From NCBI GenBank assembly GCA_013076295.1, contig RQOL01000439.1, forward strand, positions 47,667 through 111,666: DNA of 64,000 nt, read 5' to 3'. The translations under genes and the position numbers were made by a program. Below the pieces are notes generated by a model that saw nothing but the letters and a program-made list of their open reading frames with translations, was not told the origin of the DNA and ran no database searches. This DNA is from Sanderia malayensis (Eukaryota; Cnidaria; Scyphozoa; Semaeostomeae; Pelagiidae). This document shows, piece by piece, positions 1 to 11,433 of this stretch (position 1 is its first letter; every line of letters starts with the position of its first letter).

Positions 1-99
1 GGAGGCCTAGTAACCAAAGGCAATGGGATCTAGGAACTCCACAATGAAGAACAAATGTTCATTGTGTTTTCGGGAATGAGGCCATCGAGAATTACTTTC

Positions 100-540
100 A
101 AAATTATAAGGGTTCAAAGGGTTCAATATATGAGAACATTGTGGATAATTTAAGTAATATTTAATAATCGCACTTCAAACATACGTCCTTGAAACTTTCA
201 GCGTTAATTTGTCTTGTGAATATCATTATGTGACGGTTCTGATTTTATAATATCTGTACAAGGCTAAATTGACGAATGGTTCCATTTGTAAGGGCTCAGT
301 ATGGGGAAATCTGTAAATTTAGAATGTTTTGAGAAAATCTCAAAAGTATCTACAGACGCTTGACGCTTTGAATCCTGGAGTAGGAATGGACATGGTAACA
401 GTCTATCTTGAAGCGAATTGAAATTGGAAAAATCAGAAGGAGGCCAGAGTTACAAAGATCTCAAACTATAAGGCTTGAGTATAAGAAAATATTACAACTT
501 TCACATGAAAATATATCATTCACCTCAGTACTCAGTACTC
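100..540. repeat. Diverged ~180-bp repeat units
   Basis: A motif resembling TATAAGGCTTCAGTATGG recurs near 108, 287 and 466, about 180 bp apart. The unit near 287 also shares an AAAATCTCAAAA stretch (330-345) with a related unit at 17565-17580. Related units occur at 17330-17580 and 20210-20400. A block at 478-535 (AAAATATTACAACTTTCACATG) recurs at 5982-6035. I read this as an old, diverged tandem repeat family. No coding potential is visible. Confidence 0.5.
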
Positions 541-1167
541 AGTAATACTCTTACAGGCAAAGAAATTTATCATTAGAAAATGTTAATTATGGCACACACT
601 GGTAACAAAATCATTTCCATCTGTTACATGAAGGATATTTCTGCATCCTGTACATGTCGCTCACATAATCTTCTTCTAATTTATAGAGATCAATGTCTAT
701 AACGATAGCAATCTTTTCCTTGCACCAAAATTATAATGGAATACTCTTGTAAAGCTCCTTACCTTTGACAAGCTCACCAGCGAGAGGGAGATGAAGGTAT
801 ATAAAACACACATCTTATATTTCCCAATTTTCAATATGTAACTCTATAAAATCCCCATACAAATTAAAGTCACATTTCTTTTATCAATCAAATTTAACAA
901 TGGATAATCTTCATCTTTATTCAATCATATATTGTGTTTCTTGTTATTTATGTTGATTTACTTCCTCTTTGCCTTTTTTCTCTTTTTGCTTGTTTTTGCT
1001 TTCTTCTCCTTCTTTTTCGGCACTTCTTCATCCACTCTCTGCATCTAATGCAGCCAACACATCTTCTAGTTTCTCCCCCCCCCCTTTCTCTTTGTGCCGT
1101 TAATGTTAATCAAGCGCACATAATCTGTAGTGTTTCCCGTCTCTTTGAACTTGGGGTTGGGAGCTGG
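541..1167. other. No gene seen; lysine-rich tail region
   Basis: The region is AT-rich with no convincing reading frame. Between about 955 and 1030 the - strand would encode a run of lysine and glutamate. The second copy of the neighbouring unknown gene has the same kind of tract (21045-21110), so this may be a leftover 3' coding part of that gene. A run of cytosines lies at 1077-1084. Confidence 0.35.
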
Positions 1168-1669
1168 TCAAACATCGAACTTCTCTGCCAAAACTGCAGG
1201 ATTGGACATGAGAAGCTGCCCCGCCTTGAAATTCACCCCCATGCTGAACATCACGGCCCCAACCTCCGCAAAAGACAACATCAGGCTGTCCATGCCCTTT
1301 GTGGGGTTGATAATTTCTTTCAAAAGCTTTCTGGTCTCTTTCTGTGTGGTAACCAGCTCATTTTCCTTCCTCTGAAGACTCAGCAAAAACTCCATTCCTT
1401 TACCTTTTCAATTCCTTCCTTCGGGATCTGATTCTTCACAACGACCTTCAATGTTATCCATCATTGTCTGAGCAAACTCTGACATGGCCACATGGGGAAT
1501 TTTTAGCCACCCGCAATTCTCAGGCCTTAACCTTTTAAAAGCGGTCTCCTTGTCTGGAAATGGCTTGGCGGGACTATATTGTCTCAGAAAATTTTTGGGG
1601 AAATGCTGAAGAAAGCTAACCCCTGGTGTCTTCTGTGTTGTGGCTTTTGCTGGTGATGATGCCATACTA
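1168..1669 (-). pseudogene. Broken copy 1 of an unknown multicopy gene
   Basis: Two - strand segments in the same frame (1665-1408 and 1395-1168) match one continuous reading frame at 21614-21219. Shared motifs are RPENCGWLKIP / RPESCGWLRQP and GVNFKAGQLLMSNPA / GVNFKVTQMLLSHPA. A TGA at about 1410-1408 interrupts the frame. In the next frame the interval reads KVVVKNQIPKEGIEKVKE, which fits the other copy's KVVCEKQLPADAILKMQRD. I therefore infer two compensating indels near 1438 and 1400. An AG acceptor (TTCATTCCTTAG) sits one base before the first ATG, so this may be an internal exon. I do not recognise the family; the predicted product is helical and polar. Confidence 0.6.
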
Positions 1670-1794
1670 AGGAATGAAACATAGTTCCAATATTCAATTT
1701 CAACATGTTGCAGTTCCCGTCTTTAATATTATACATATATTTACTTATTACAAAAATGAAATTATGAAATGCTCTTCTTTCCATTCATATGAAT

Positions 1795-1845
1795 TTGAGT
1801 TCATATTTGAACTCAAATTTAAGTTGAGTTCAAATATGAACTCAA
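1795..1845. repeat. Perfect 22-bp inverted repeat
   Basis: The arm at 1795-1816 is the exact reverse complement of 1824-1845, with a 7-bp loop. Each arm is itself nearly palindromic (TTGAGTTCA...TGAACTCAA), so a cruciform is possible. No gene lies beside it on the right. Confidence 0.85.
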
Positions 1846-1929
1846 CTTAAAGCACAGTTTTTTTCATGCATATATTTCCAGGAGAATGGTACCTGTCATC
1901 TCATTGCAGATCCGCACTTGCAGTAGTGA

Positions 1930-2760
1930 TAACCGTATAGAATACTAATTTGGTCCTTTGACAATCATTCATAAAAAAGTTGGAAAATCAAAGACTTAGG
2001 AATTTTGCAAAAATTTCAAAAGTTTTTAATGTTTCTCTGCTCTCTTCCTACAGATATCATGACTCAATACCTATCGAAATACACACCTTATACACATCTA
2101 CACATATAGAATAATAATTTGGTCTTCTTACAGTGGCTCATAAGAAAGTTACAAAATCAAAGTCATGGGCATTTTTCAAAAATTTTTTGGCAATGTTTTA
2201 ACACCTTTTAATTTTTTCTTCCGTCTCGCTACACATATCATAACTCAATACAAATGGAAATATGCACCATTTGATGCTCTACATTTCTAAGTAAATCATT
2301 TGAAATCTCAGAGCTTTTGTTTCATTCTCAAATTTTAATTTGTATATTCCAAATTAAAAAAAAAATTTACGGCAACAAGTTTTTCAATATAAGTTTCTTG
2401 GCAAATGATATCCAAAATCTGATTGGAGATTCGAATACCTTGTCGTCACAAGCATATAGAACAATAATTTGGTCTCCTGTCATTGATAACAAAGTTAGAA
2501 AAACAAAGTCATGGTCGTTTTGCAAAAATTTCAACTAAAGGTGAGAATACTTTTCACTTTTTCTTTGCTCCCTTCCTAAACATATCTTAAGAACTGCCTA
2601 TCAAAACAAATGTACATCATTTCCTGATGTACATTTCTATGTACTTCATTTGAAATTTCAGAGGCTTTTTTTATTTTTTAGCATCCAATATGTACATTCT
2701 AAATTTAAGAATAAAAAATTTACTGACAGTTTTTTTTTTCAGTTTAACCTTTTTTTCAGC
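1930..2760. repeat. Diverged ~350-bp tandem repeat
   Basis: The motif TATAGAAYAATAATTTGGTC occurs at about 1936, 2105 and 2455. ACATTTCTAWGTAMWTCATTTGAAAT occurs at about 2281 and 2632, 351 bp apart, and a CATATCATAACTCAATAC-like motif recurs at 2055, 2236 and 2580. The unit is about 350 bp; the first copy is shortened to about 169 bp. It is AT-rich and non-coding. Confidence 0.65.
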
Positions 2761-3927
2761 AGATAAGCAAAATCTGATCCCACATCTGCACTCACGGCTG
2801 TCAAATGCATATGGGATGCAATTTTCATGCAATTATCTTGGCTAATAACATATATGTGTGATAAAATTTAATAGAACATGAATAAAATTTTTGCAACTCT
2901 GTTATTAAAAATTTCTTGCAAAATTTTTCAATAATGCAAAAATTATCAAACTTCCCTCAAAGTTTCATTGAACAATAAAAATTTCAATCAGCAAATCTCG
3001 TTTATTTGCTTTTGGAACTTTTTTGTTGCCTGCAAATGTGTAAAATTGTGCTCACTACAAAATTCTCCAAAATACTTGCAGAATTCAATTTGAACCAACA
3101 ATTATTCTTATCAACTTTGCTCTAAACCCGAAGCCCAACTTTTTTATTATTTCCCACCTAAATTCGTCCAGTGAAGACCATTATATTATCCAAGAACTGT
3201 GACCCCACTTACAACATTTCTCAATACAAACATAAAATGTTTTCAGTAGAAGCCGAAGGCTAACTTCAGCTTGCTGACTAGGCTATTTTACTTTTTCTTC
3301 CAGTATTCTGAAATTTGTCCTACTTTTTCTAATGCATATATTGTTGAATTATATAATCGCACTGGTGTCCCTCGTACATATTTCTATATATCTATATAGG
3401 TCAGTCTTTTTATATAAATTAAATTTTCTATTTCATACGACCTATACTTCAAATGAATAAAAACATTATACTCCAAATTTATATGCTGTAAAGATTAACT
3501 ACACATTCACTTACTGTCACTCATAACCAAACTGATTCCTTATTCCTCTCCACAGTTCCATCAACATGTACAAGGCTGGTTAGAACCAAATTCCGCGACC
3601 TTCTATACATATCTTCTTCCATATTCCTTTAAAGATTAATATTTCAGTGTCAACCACTTTGGAAATCCATTTCCGTTACATCATCACATTTTGTTGTCTA
3701 TTTTTTCTTTCTAATTGCCACATTTGTAACAAAAGACCATCGTCCACTGTCTATCATGCTAAACATATTAAATTGCTTTCTCTTGATTACATATATATTT
3801 ATATACTCCCTACTTTAACTACAAACAATCCCTTTACAAATTTTCACTTCACAAAATACATCAAATTCAACCTTCATAGACATAGCTCACTGTTAGTAAT
3901 TTAAAAAATACCTCCAAGAAACCACTT
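2761..3927. other. AT-rich stretch, no gene seen
   Basis: The sequence is AT-rich with poly-A/T runs and short incidental reading frames. It may contain degraded 5' parts of the Helentron remnant that starts just downstream, but I see no conserved motif. Confidence 0.4.
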
Positions 3928-5985
3928 TTGCACATCATCTCAAAACAGTGGAATACAACAGATGCAACATCTTTTTGGAAATCTTGTCATGCCATATATT
4001 TACAACCTTCTGACAGATTATTGAAAAGATTCGAAACTTCAGGCTCCATTGTTGCTGAAGAGAGTACCTTTGATAACAAAGCTATTAACAATCTGATTTT
4101 TTGGATCAAATACTTATCATGGAAAAAGTGTGAGCAATGTTATTCCATATCAGCACAGAGACTTTTGCCAAACTATAGCCGCCTCTTCAAGACAACCAAG
4201 AAGTTTCCTTGCCCATATGAACCTGACAGATATGAAGTTGCAAAGCCCCAAAGTTTTCCAGAGGAGTTATCATGTTTGGATCACGATGACATTGAAACTC
4301 TCTGTCCCTTCCAAATTGATCTCAAACCAAAGGAGCAAAAAAGATTTGGCTATCGCATTCGCAATTGTTTATTTGCCATTAAAATATCCCCCTTATTGGT
4401 AAAAAATAAAATGGATTCTCTAACTGATTCAAATTGCAAAAAGTGTTGTCTAACAGCATACAACTATTTAATTGCATCCAATGTGTCTTCTTACCAAGAA
4501 TATGTTGTTCAACGAGATACAATGATTTCTGAACAGATACCTATGCAATGCATGGAAATTTTCCAATGGATTGGGGTGGAATGTGCATTGTGGCCCAACC
4601 TGTATCCATTCACCACAATGTGTGAATCATGGTACGACGGCAAGCAGGACAAATTCAGTAGAAAGTAATCTTTCACAACCAAATTGTTAAGCTCTATTGT
4701 AGACTGCAGCTTGAATTTTCAGTTACTGCAATTTGTTTTGGACTGATGGCTTTTTAAAACAGTAACTGGTGCCATCAATCAGGCAAAATTCTTTCATTGC
4801 ACACCCTACCATGCCTTAAGCACGAAAAGCTTCTCACCAGGTTTTTGGCAACGTCAACAGAGATACCTGATTGATATTGTAGGACAAGAGGGCCACACAG
4901 CTTTTTTTATCACCTGTTCCCCATCTGAATGGACGTTTACTTCACCTTACTGGCTTGATGATCCAAGCTCAAAATACAAGTTTCGTCCAACAGAAACTGC
5001 CTTCTTTGAAACATCGCACTTTATCTTCATCCTGGAGTTATTTGTGGATACCTCTGTGGAACAACAGATCAAAATTGCAACACACGTTTGTTTAACTTTA
5101 GCAAAATGAAAGGTGCAACAAGCGTTGACACTTTCTTCTATCACTTTTAGTTTCAGGACAGGGGAACAGTTCATGTACATATGCTAGTTTGGTTGACCAA
5201 CTTTAAAGCCATTAATTTCAAATCAATACGTGCAGATATCTTTTTTACTTCTGACCCCTTGTATGGATACGTTATAAAACATCAAAAGTGTAGCAAATCT
5301 TCCAACTCCCTACTAGTCCAAGAGAAAGAAACTTATGTCAAAGATGATCATTCATCTCAAATTCTCCACATTGCACATCCTGCAGATGCATTTGCAATGT
5401 ACCTGAGAGCCTATATCAACACACTCTTGCCATCTCTACGTTGCTCCATGGATGTCCAAACCAGTGATGGTAGAGGAATGTTGCTGAAGTATGTCAGTTC
5501 TTATGTTTCAAAATGGAATGAGACATTCCATACCAACAGCCCATTTGCCACTGACGTCAATACTTGGCACACTGCATTTCGATATCTTATTGATTTCAAC
5601 TCATGCAAGGCAGAAGTGTAGGCCCTCTTTTCAAACAGCGACATAGCTTTTTGTTTTGGAGTCACGGCGAACTTCTTGCCTCCTAAACCTGATGAAACCT
5701 CAAATTCCAAAATGCTCCAACTGTACTACAGTAGATCTCGCAATCAAACAACATTACCTTCATTATTTGGCTAAGAAAGGACGCAAATACCTGTTAATTG
5801 CAGGACAACCAGGAACTGGAAAAAGCTTTCTCTTCCTCTCCTGCATTGATTATAGTGTTGAAACAACCTCTCAGTTATGGTTGTAACATGCACTGGATGT
5901 CTATCTTCCATCTATAAAGGCATATATGGTGATCAAATTACTGCAAACACAATTCACACCGCTTTTCAATACCCAATTAATACAA
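3928..5985 (+). pseudogene. Decayed Helentron Rep/helicase remnant
   Basis: Four + strand pieces line up in the order expected of a Helentron (Helitron-like) RepHel protein. At 3928-4668 there is a 246-aa N-terminal part. At 4770-5100 lies the segment ITCSPSEWTF..PYWL, typical of the Rep N-terminal region. The HUH motif (RGTVHVHMLVWL) is at 5163-5195 with His codons at 5172-5174 and 5178-5180. The two-tyrosine motif KYVSSYVSK is at 5487-5513. A helicase start follows with Walker A AGQPGTGKS (about 5804-5830), then VVTCTGCLSSIY...TIHTAFQYPI up to about 5980. Stops and frameshifts separate the pieces, and the rest of the helicase is missing. The product would nick and unwind DNA for rolling-circle transposition; this copy cannot. 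Confidence 0.75.
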
Positions 5986-6400
5986 GAAAATATTACAACT
6001 TCCACATGAAAATAAATCATTTACCTCCGTAGCTACAGTAATGAATCTCGCAGTGTTTATTCATCCAGCAGACACCTGGGTGCAACACAATGATTGATTC
6101 GACAACCAAAACGATGCTGAGCTACTCTTATAAGCTCTTATAAGCTTGAAGCTCTGTGAAAATAGTATTTGTGTATACATATACTATTATAACTTTTTTG
6201 ATAGGAACGACCCCCACTTTTTTGCCTTGCTTCAAAAGACACTGTTGAGCTCATCTCACACTTGAAGGGAAAAATTGTGTACTACCTCGTTTCCATGTAA
6301 TGACTGTTTTACTGAAATGCTCCTTGCCTTTAGTACTAATTTTGAACTTTAAGGTTGTGTCATTGCTACACTTTCAGAGATTAAGCTTTGACTATCAACG
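5986..6400. other. Repeat fragment and gene-free spacer
   Basis: The first 50 bases repeat the block seen at 478-535. The Helentron homology stops exactly there, so the repeat marks a truncation point. Nothing else recognisable is seen up to 6400. Confidence 0.4.
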
Positions 6401-6740
6401 CCGGCGGATACGTTTAGCAATCCGTTCTTATTAAAGTTGATTAAGTTTGTGATAAGATTAGGCGGCGGACACATTAAGGAATGGGTTCTAATTAAGGTTG
6501 GTTAATTTGCGATAAGATCAGTGGTGGGACACGCAAAGTAAAACAATTTTGTTTGAAATCTTGATGTTGTTCCGATGGGATCACCCATCATGGGACACGC
6601 GCAGTAATGAGTTGTGAAGGGGGGTAATGAGATTTTGATAAGGTCGGTCTTTGTGGGACACGTAATGTATATAGTAGATTAAGTTGCGATAAGATGAGTG
6701 GTCGGAGACGCAAAGAGAAACAATTTGATTTGAAATCATT
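6401..6740. repeat. Tandem ~60-bp repeat, about six units
   Basis: A motif like GGCGGGACACGYAAAG recurs at about 6401, 6461, 6521, 6590, 6653 and 6699. It is preceded in most units by GATTAAGTTTGCGATAAGAT. The first spacings are exactly 60 bp and the later ones drift (about 70, 63, 46). The GTTGRTTAAKTTGCGATAAGA part is the best conserved. Confidence 0.65.
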
Positions 6741-6819
6741 GAAAATATGTTGATGTGTAGAAATGAAAAAAGGGGTAAAAAATAAAATATATAGTTTGTT
6801 TGTGAAAAAGTTTTGAAAG

Positions 6820-7124
6820 TTAGTGCTTCTTGTTTCTTTTTGGGCCATATGTGTATGGCCGATGCTTGAGGTCCATTGGTTGGGGCTCTTTTTTTTCTCG
6901 GTTTGCAAGCTCTTGCAGCTCCTCGTCTGTGATGATGTCTTCTTTGAGGGATTTGTTTAGGTCTGTAAAGAATTCATCATCTCTTCGTAGCTTTTGTACA
7001 TAGTGGGTTATTGTAAGCAGGTTGTTTGTTGCATGTGTTAGTTCTTGGTGGGATTTTCTTATGTGGTCTGAGCACATTTCGATGTTGCGGTCGAGAATGC
7101 GGTTTATTGTTTTCCTGTCCATAT
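6820..7124 (-). CDS. Putative terminal exon, unknown 100-aa protein
   Basis: The - strand frame 7122-6820 encodes 100 residues with a charged, helical composition (HIRKSHQELTHATNNLL; LNKSLKEDIITDEELQELA), unlike the low-complexity frames around it. It begins two bases after an acceptor (TTTACAATTTCAG, ending 7125). A good donor (TCG then GTGAGTATC, junction 7248/7247) lies 123 bp upstream, suggesting a short intron. I cannot define the upstream exon, and no poly-A signal is obvious. Function is unknown. It could be a small host gene or an element passenger. Confidence 0.4.
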
Positions 7125-7248
7125 CTGAAATTGTAAATGAAAAGTATAGTTCTTTGTTTAGATTTGCTGTAAGGGAAATGTTGTTAAGATAAGAATTAGC
7201 AGAAAAGGATGTGATTACAGGTGTATGAAATTGTAAATGATACTCACC

Positions 7249-9190
7249 GATTAGAAATCCGGGATAAAATTTTCGTAGATTATTGTTGTTGTTGGTAGGT
7301 TGTAGAGTTGTGATTGGAAAAAGGTTATTGCTTTGTTGTATTTATGTGTTTGGGTAGGGGTTGGAATGTGCAAGAGACAGCTGTTTTGAAAGTGTGGATT
7401 ACGTTGTTGTGCTAAATATAGGGGGGTGGTGTTTGATGTCATTTGTTTGAAAAAAGAATTGAAGTCATGGATAGGTTGATGAAGGCGTAATGAAACAGTG
7501 ATGGGGAGTGCGTTCGTAGGAACAGTAGCATTGTGATTGTTGTTTTTGTAAACGTTGTTTGCGTGGGAATTAAAATATGTTGCGATTGAGCATTGAAAGT
7601 GATGGGGTAAGCAAATAAAATAGCAAGTGTTGTTAGGAAGAGGGTTGCATGCGAATGATGTGAGATGTATGTAATGGTTAAAAATAGAGTGGAATGTGCA
7701 AGATCAGCGGTTAGGTTGCGGAAGTAGAAGTATTTAAATATAGTGGATGTGAGGTACAGAAATTTAGTTTTGGGAATTAAGTAGCAAGTGTGCACAATAA
7801 ATTGAGAACATTTTGGCGAGGAAACAAAGGATAAGATGGCCATCATCGTTGTGGTTTACGGCGATACGCGTCAGGTACGTGAGTAATAAGAGATATACTT
7901 TAATGGAATGAATGTATATTTTGAAATGATGCTGTGATGGATATTATTGATTGATGCTGTTTGCTAGAGGTATTGTAGACTGTGGGAATTTTGTTTTAGT
8001 TTGTGGCATGGGATCGTGCATTGGGATTGCGGGTTTTAAAGAAAAGAATCACAGCGAAAGTGGTTTGTGATGAGAATGTGGATTTTGTTATGGAAGATGG
8101 TGGCGGGGGGAAATTGAAGGAGGTTAGGTAAGTAAAATGATGTTGTATCAGGATGTTGTTAGGTTTTTGTGTTGTTTGGGTAGCGTGATGTATGAAAGAT
8201 TGGTGTTGTTGTAATTTATAGAGAGGACATGGTGGTGCACGTGGTTGTGGTTTCGAGGGCACATGGAGAGAAGTTGCCGCAGAGGAAAAGAAGAAGGAAG
8301 ATAGAAGAGGGCAAAAAGGATGGAAAACCTAAAATGGAAAAGAAAAAAAGGGAAGCAGAAAAACAATGTAATCCTCCTGCAAATAAAATATATTCTTTTA
8401 AATTTTTTCAATAAAAATTTTATCAATGAAAAATGTGAAATGAAAATGATTGTGTTCTTGGGTGTATAATAAGGGATGTAGTTTCGTGTGCGACGTGTTT
8501 CAGTTGGTTATTAGGTAGCGGGATGAGAGATTGTTGTAGAGAATTGGAAGCGCAAAGTCTGCGCGGTATAAGTGGGTATTTCAAACAATTTAGCACATGG
8601 AGAAAAAGTGATATCAATTTAAATCAGTTGGATGTGGTATTATAACGGGCGTGTTGTTAAAAAGTAGTGTGTTGAATAGTATTGTTGAGGAATTTGGTAA
8701 AATGTTCTTGTGGTCATGTTATGAGTGCCACGAGGGGGTACTTGTGGGAAGAGAGATATATGAGGAACATTTGGGAATGCTGTAGTGAACGCTGTTAGTT
8801 CACTCTGCGGTGGAGGTTGTAAAAGGGTGGAGGGAAATTTGAAATTATAATATAAGAAGGTGGTATAGTTTACCGTGTGAAGACTTTGAGATCTTGTGGA
8901 GAGTGAAGTTGTGCAGTGGTCTCATGTATTTGAACTGGAAGAAAGAGCATGGAATCGGTGAAGAATTTTGTATTTTTTGCGATGGCATGGCGTTGCTAAG
9001 AGTGCGCAATGGGGGATATAGTAATATGATACACGCCTGGGAGAGGGAGAGACAGTGAATATTTTATATAATCGCGAGTAATGTATATATATATGAAACA
9101 TTGGTATTTGAATGGGGAGGATACGGATAGGATACATTGATAGGAAATATTATAATAGAAAACAATAGGTGATTTGCCGGATACATTAGT
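7249..9190. other. G/T-biased tract with weak exon candidates
   Basis: The + strand is rich in G and T and poor in C over about 2 kb, so the - strand carries many long but low-complexity frames that I do not accept as genes. One weak + strand candidate exists. A first exon reads MAIIVVVYGDTRQ (7836-7874) with a donor CAG/GTACGTGAGT. An acceptor TTTATAG/AGAGG lies at about 8222, and a second part at 8223-8330 is rich in basic residues, with AATAAA at 8410. This two-exon reading is speculative. Confidence 0.3.
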
Positions 9191-9195
9191 TAAAA

Positions 9196-9232
9196 GCTCA
9201 AACACCACGTCAAGGTGCATCCGTTGTTTGAG
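9196..9232. repeat. Imperfect inverted repeat
   Basis: GCTCAAACA near 9196 can pair with TGTTTGAG near 9222; flanking A and T runs extend the stem with one bulge. It lies downstream of the H1 helicase on its strand. It could be part of a Helitron 3' structure, but no CTRR end sits beside it. Confidence 0.35.
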
Positions 9233-9450
9233 TTTTCCTTTTTGTGAGAGCTGCCATGTTGGTACTGTTTGATATTTAATGAGAGGACATTCTATGGGAC
9301 TTTATCTATGGGTAGATAGTGGGATAGACTTATGAGTGAGGATTATGGCAGATTGCACAGAGAGAAAGGAAATCCATGTTCCCGTAGGCAATATAAAGGA
9401 ACATGGCAAAGCATAACTCTTGCATGCAGAACTGTTTGAAGTTCACAGGT

Positions 9451-9655
9451 GTTGTGCCTTCTTGCTGTTTGAAGCCGTCAGGTCTTGTGCCCTCTTGCTA
9501 TTTGAAGCTGTCGGGCTTTGTGCCTTCTTGCTATTTGAAGCTGTCAGGTCTTGTGCCCTCTTGCTGTTTGAAGCCGTCGAGTTTTGTGCCTTCTTGCTAT
9601 TTGAAGCCGTCAGGTCTTGTGCCTTCTTGCTGTTTGAAGCCGTCAGGTGTTAGCA
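9451..9655. repeat. 33-bp minisatellite, six copies
   Basis: The unit (GTCTTGTGCCTTCTTGCTGTTTGAAGCC and variants) starts at about 9451, 9484, 9517, 9550, 9583 and 9616. Because 33 is a multiple of three, a long open frame runs through it on the + strand. I regard that frame as a by-product. The array begins right after the H1 helicase stop at 9663, so it lies in that element's 3' flank. Confidence 0.8.
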
Positions 9656-9662
9656 ATGAATT

Positions 9663-11433
9663 TTAGAGGACTTCCTTGTAGACAATGTTCTTTGCTTTTT
9701 TGTTGCTTGATGTGAATACCTTGAGTCCAGAGAATGACTTGGCTCTAGATATTGCAACATAAAGTTGTCTGTCAGCAAAAACAGATTCTGGCAAGTAAAT
9801 GCCCACGTGTGATAAGGATTGTCCTTGTGCCTTGTTGATGGTGAGGCAGTAAGCAAGTCTGACTGGAAATTGCTTTCTTGCCATGCACATTGGCAATGAT
9901 GAATCTTGGCACGTGATAGTGATGCGTGGAAGCATAACATACTGGCCCTTGTTGTGTGTTGTGATGATCTCTGCGGTGATGATGTGTGGTTTGAGATCTC
10001 TGACAATTAGACGTGTTCCATTGCAAAGTCCCTTTGCAGGGTTGATGTTTCTGAGCAAAATGATTGTAGCTCCAACCTGTAAGAGAATGAAATTGAGTAA
10101 GGTTGGATAGGAAGAGAAATTTAAAAGGAATGTTGGAATATAGTGTGCATACCTTCAATTGCAGTGAATGAAGAGGCATTCCACCAGGAGTCTGTGCATT
10201 GAGGAACTCCATGGGATATGCTGCGGCCTCTTCTGGATCATCTGTTTGGACTGTGTCAATGCTGAGGTACTGTTTCCAGGGTGTTGGAAGTCTTTGTAGA
10301 ATGAGTTCGTTGATGTGATGTGAGAACTTGTTCTTTGGTGTTAAACAACAACACTCAGACATGGTGTTGGGATCGAGTAAGACGTGTGCATCTGCTGACT
10401 CAGCTTGAGGATAGATTGAGTTTATGAGATCTTCAAGAGATTTGATGCAGATTTGCTGTGGAAGGTTGATCTGATGTTGATCATCATGAGGTTCTACTCC
10501 GTTGCCTATGCGGAGAAGCCAGTCTGAGAATGCTTGGTAAGTCTCATCTTGAACAGCTCTCATGTTTGTAGTGAGTCTGAATTGTTGAAAATGAGACCAC
10601 AGATCCTCGACTTTTCGTGACTTGAGGCATTCCTGCACTACTCGTTCTGCGCCTGCTTTCTTGATGACTGGTAGTACTTGTCTGAAGTCACCTCCAAGCA
10701 TGAAGTATTTGCCGCCGAAAGGTCTGTGAACTTTGGTGATGTCTCTGAGCAGACAGTCAACTGCTTTGAGTGCTGTTGCTGGAATCATGGAAGCTTCGTC
10801 CCATATGAATAATGTTGTGTCTCGCAGTTGTTGTGCTCGGAGGCTTTGTGCTTTGATGTTGCAGGTGGAATTGTCGAGCAGAGGAATTGGTATTTGAAAT
10901 GTTGAGTGTGCTGTTCTGCCGTGAATTAGTAGTGTTGCTACTATTCCGGAGTACGCTATGCATTGGACTTTGTTTCCGGAAGCTTGCAGATTGTGCAACA
11001 GTGTGTTGTACAGGAAGGTTTTGCCTGTTCCTGCTGGACCGTCGAGAAAGAAACAGTGGTCTGTTGAGTGTGTCTCGATGGCGTGGACAACTGTGTTGTG
11101 TATGTGCAGTTGTTCTGGGTTGAGTTGCTCGAGCATATGTTGTCCTTGCTCTCGCTCTTGTTCGATGTTGATTCCCTCAGCTGGCTGTTGTGGCTGAGCA
11201 TAATCGGCAGGTAGCTGTGGCATTTCAGGGAAATCCTGGAGGGATTTTACGTGAATGTGTAGGTTTTTCTGGATGTCTGCCAGGCACATGTGGATCTGTT
11301 GCTGTTGGAATATTGCATTGGGATCCTGCAGCTGATTGTGTTTAAGATAATCTTCTGCCATGTCTTCTTGGAATTCTGTGAAGAGAGCATTGATGTCGCT
11401 GGGAGTTTGAAATAGGATGAATGTTGCAAACAA
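9663..11433 (-). CDS. H1 helicase domain (PIF1-like)
   Basis: Two exons encode the superfamily-1B helicase part of H1. Exon 11433-10153 carries Walker A (DGPAGTGKTFLYN), the Walker B equivalent (IWDEASM), GGDFRQVLPV and LTTNMR. A 76-bp intron follows (10152-10077, donor AAG/GTATGC, acceptor TCTTACAG). Exon 10076-9663 carries the last helicase motifs (CLTINKAQGQSL; LYVAISRA) and ends with TAA. This domain unwinds the strand during rolling-circle transposition. All motifs look intact, but a TAA at 11436-11434 cuts it off from the Rep domain. H2 has a Gln at the matching position in the motif LRQLFAT, so CAA to TAA is the likely change. Confidence 0.85.

Noticed and set aside
6588..9220. Many - strand frames in the G/T-rich tract
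   Set aside because: Low-complexity translations from composition bias with no motif; only 7122-6820 has ordinary composition and a splice context.
9403..9666. + strand frame encoding repeated LVPSCCLKPSG
   Set aside because: A product of the 33-bp minisatellite; the overlapping frame is equally open, and no start context or neighbours support it.
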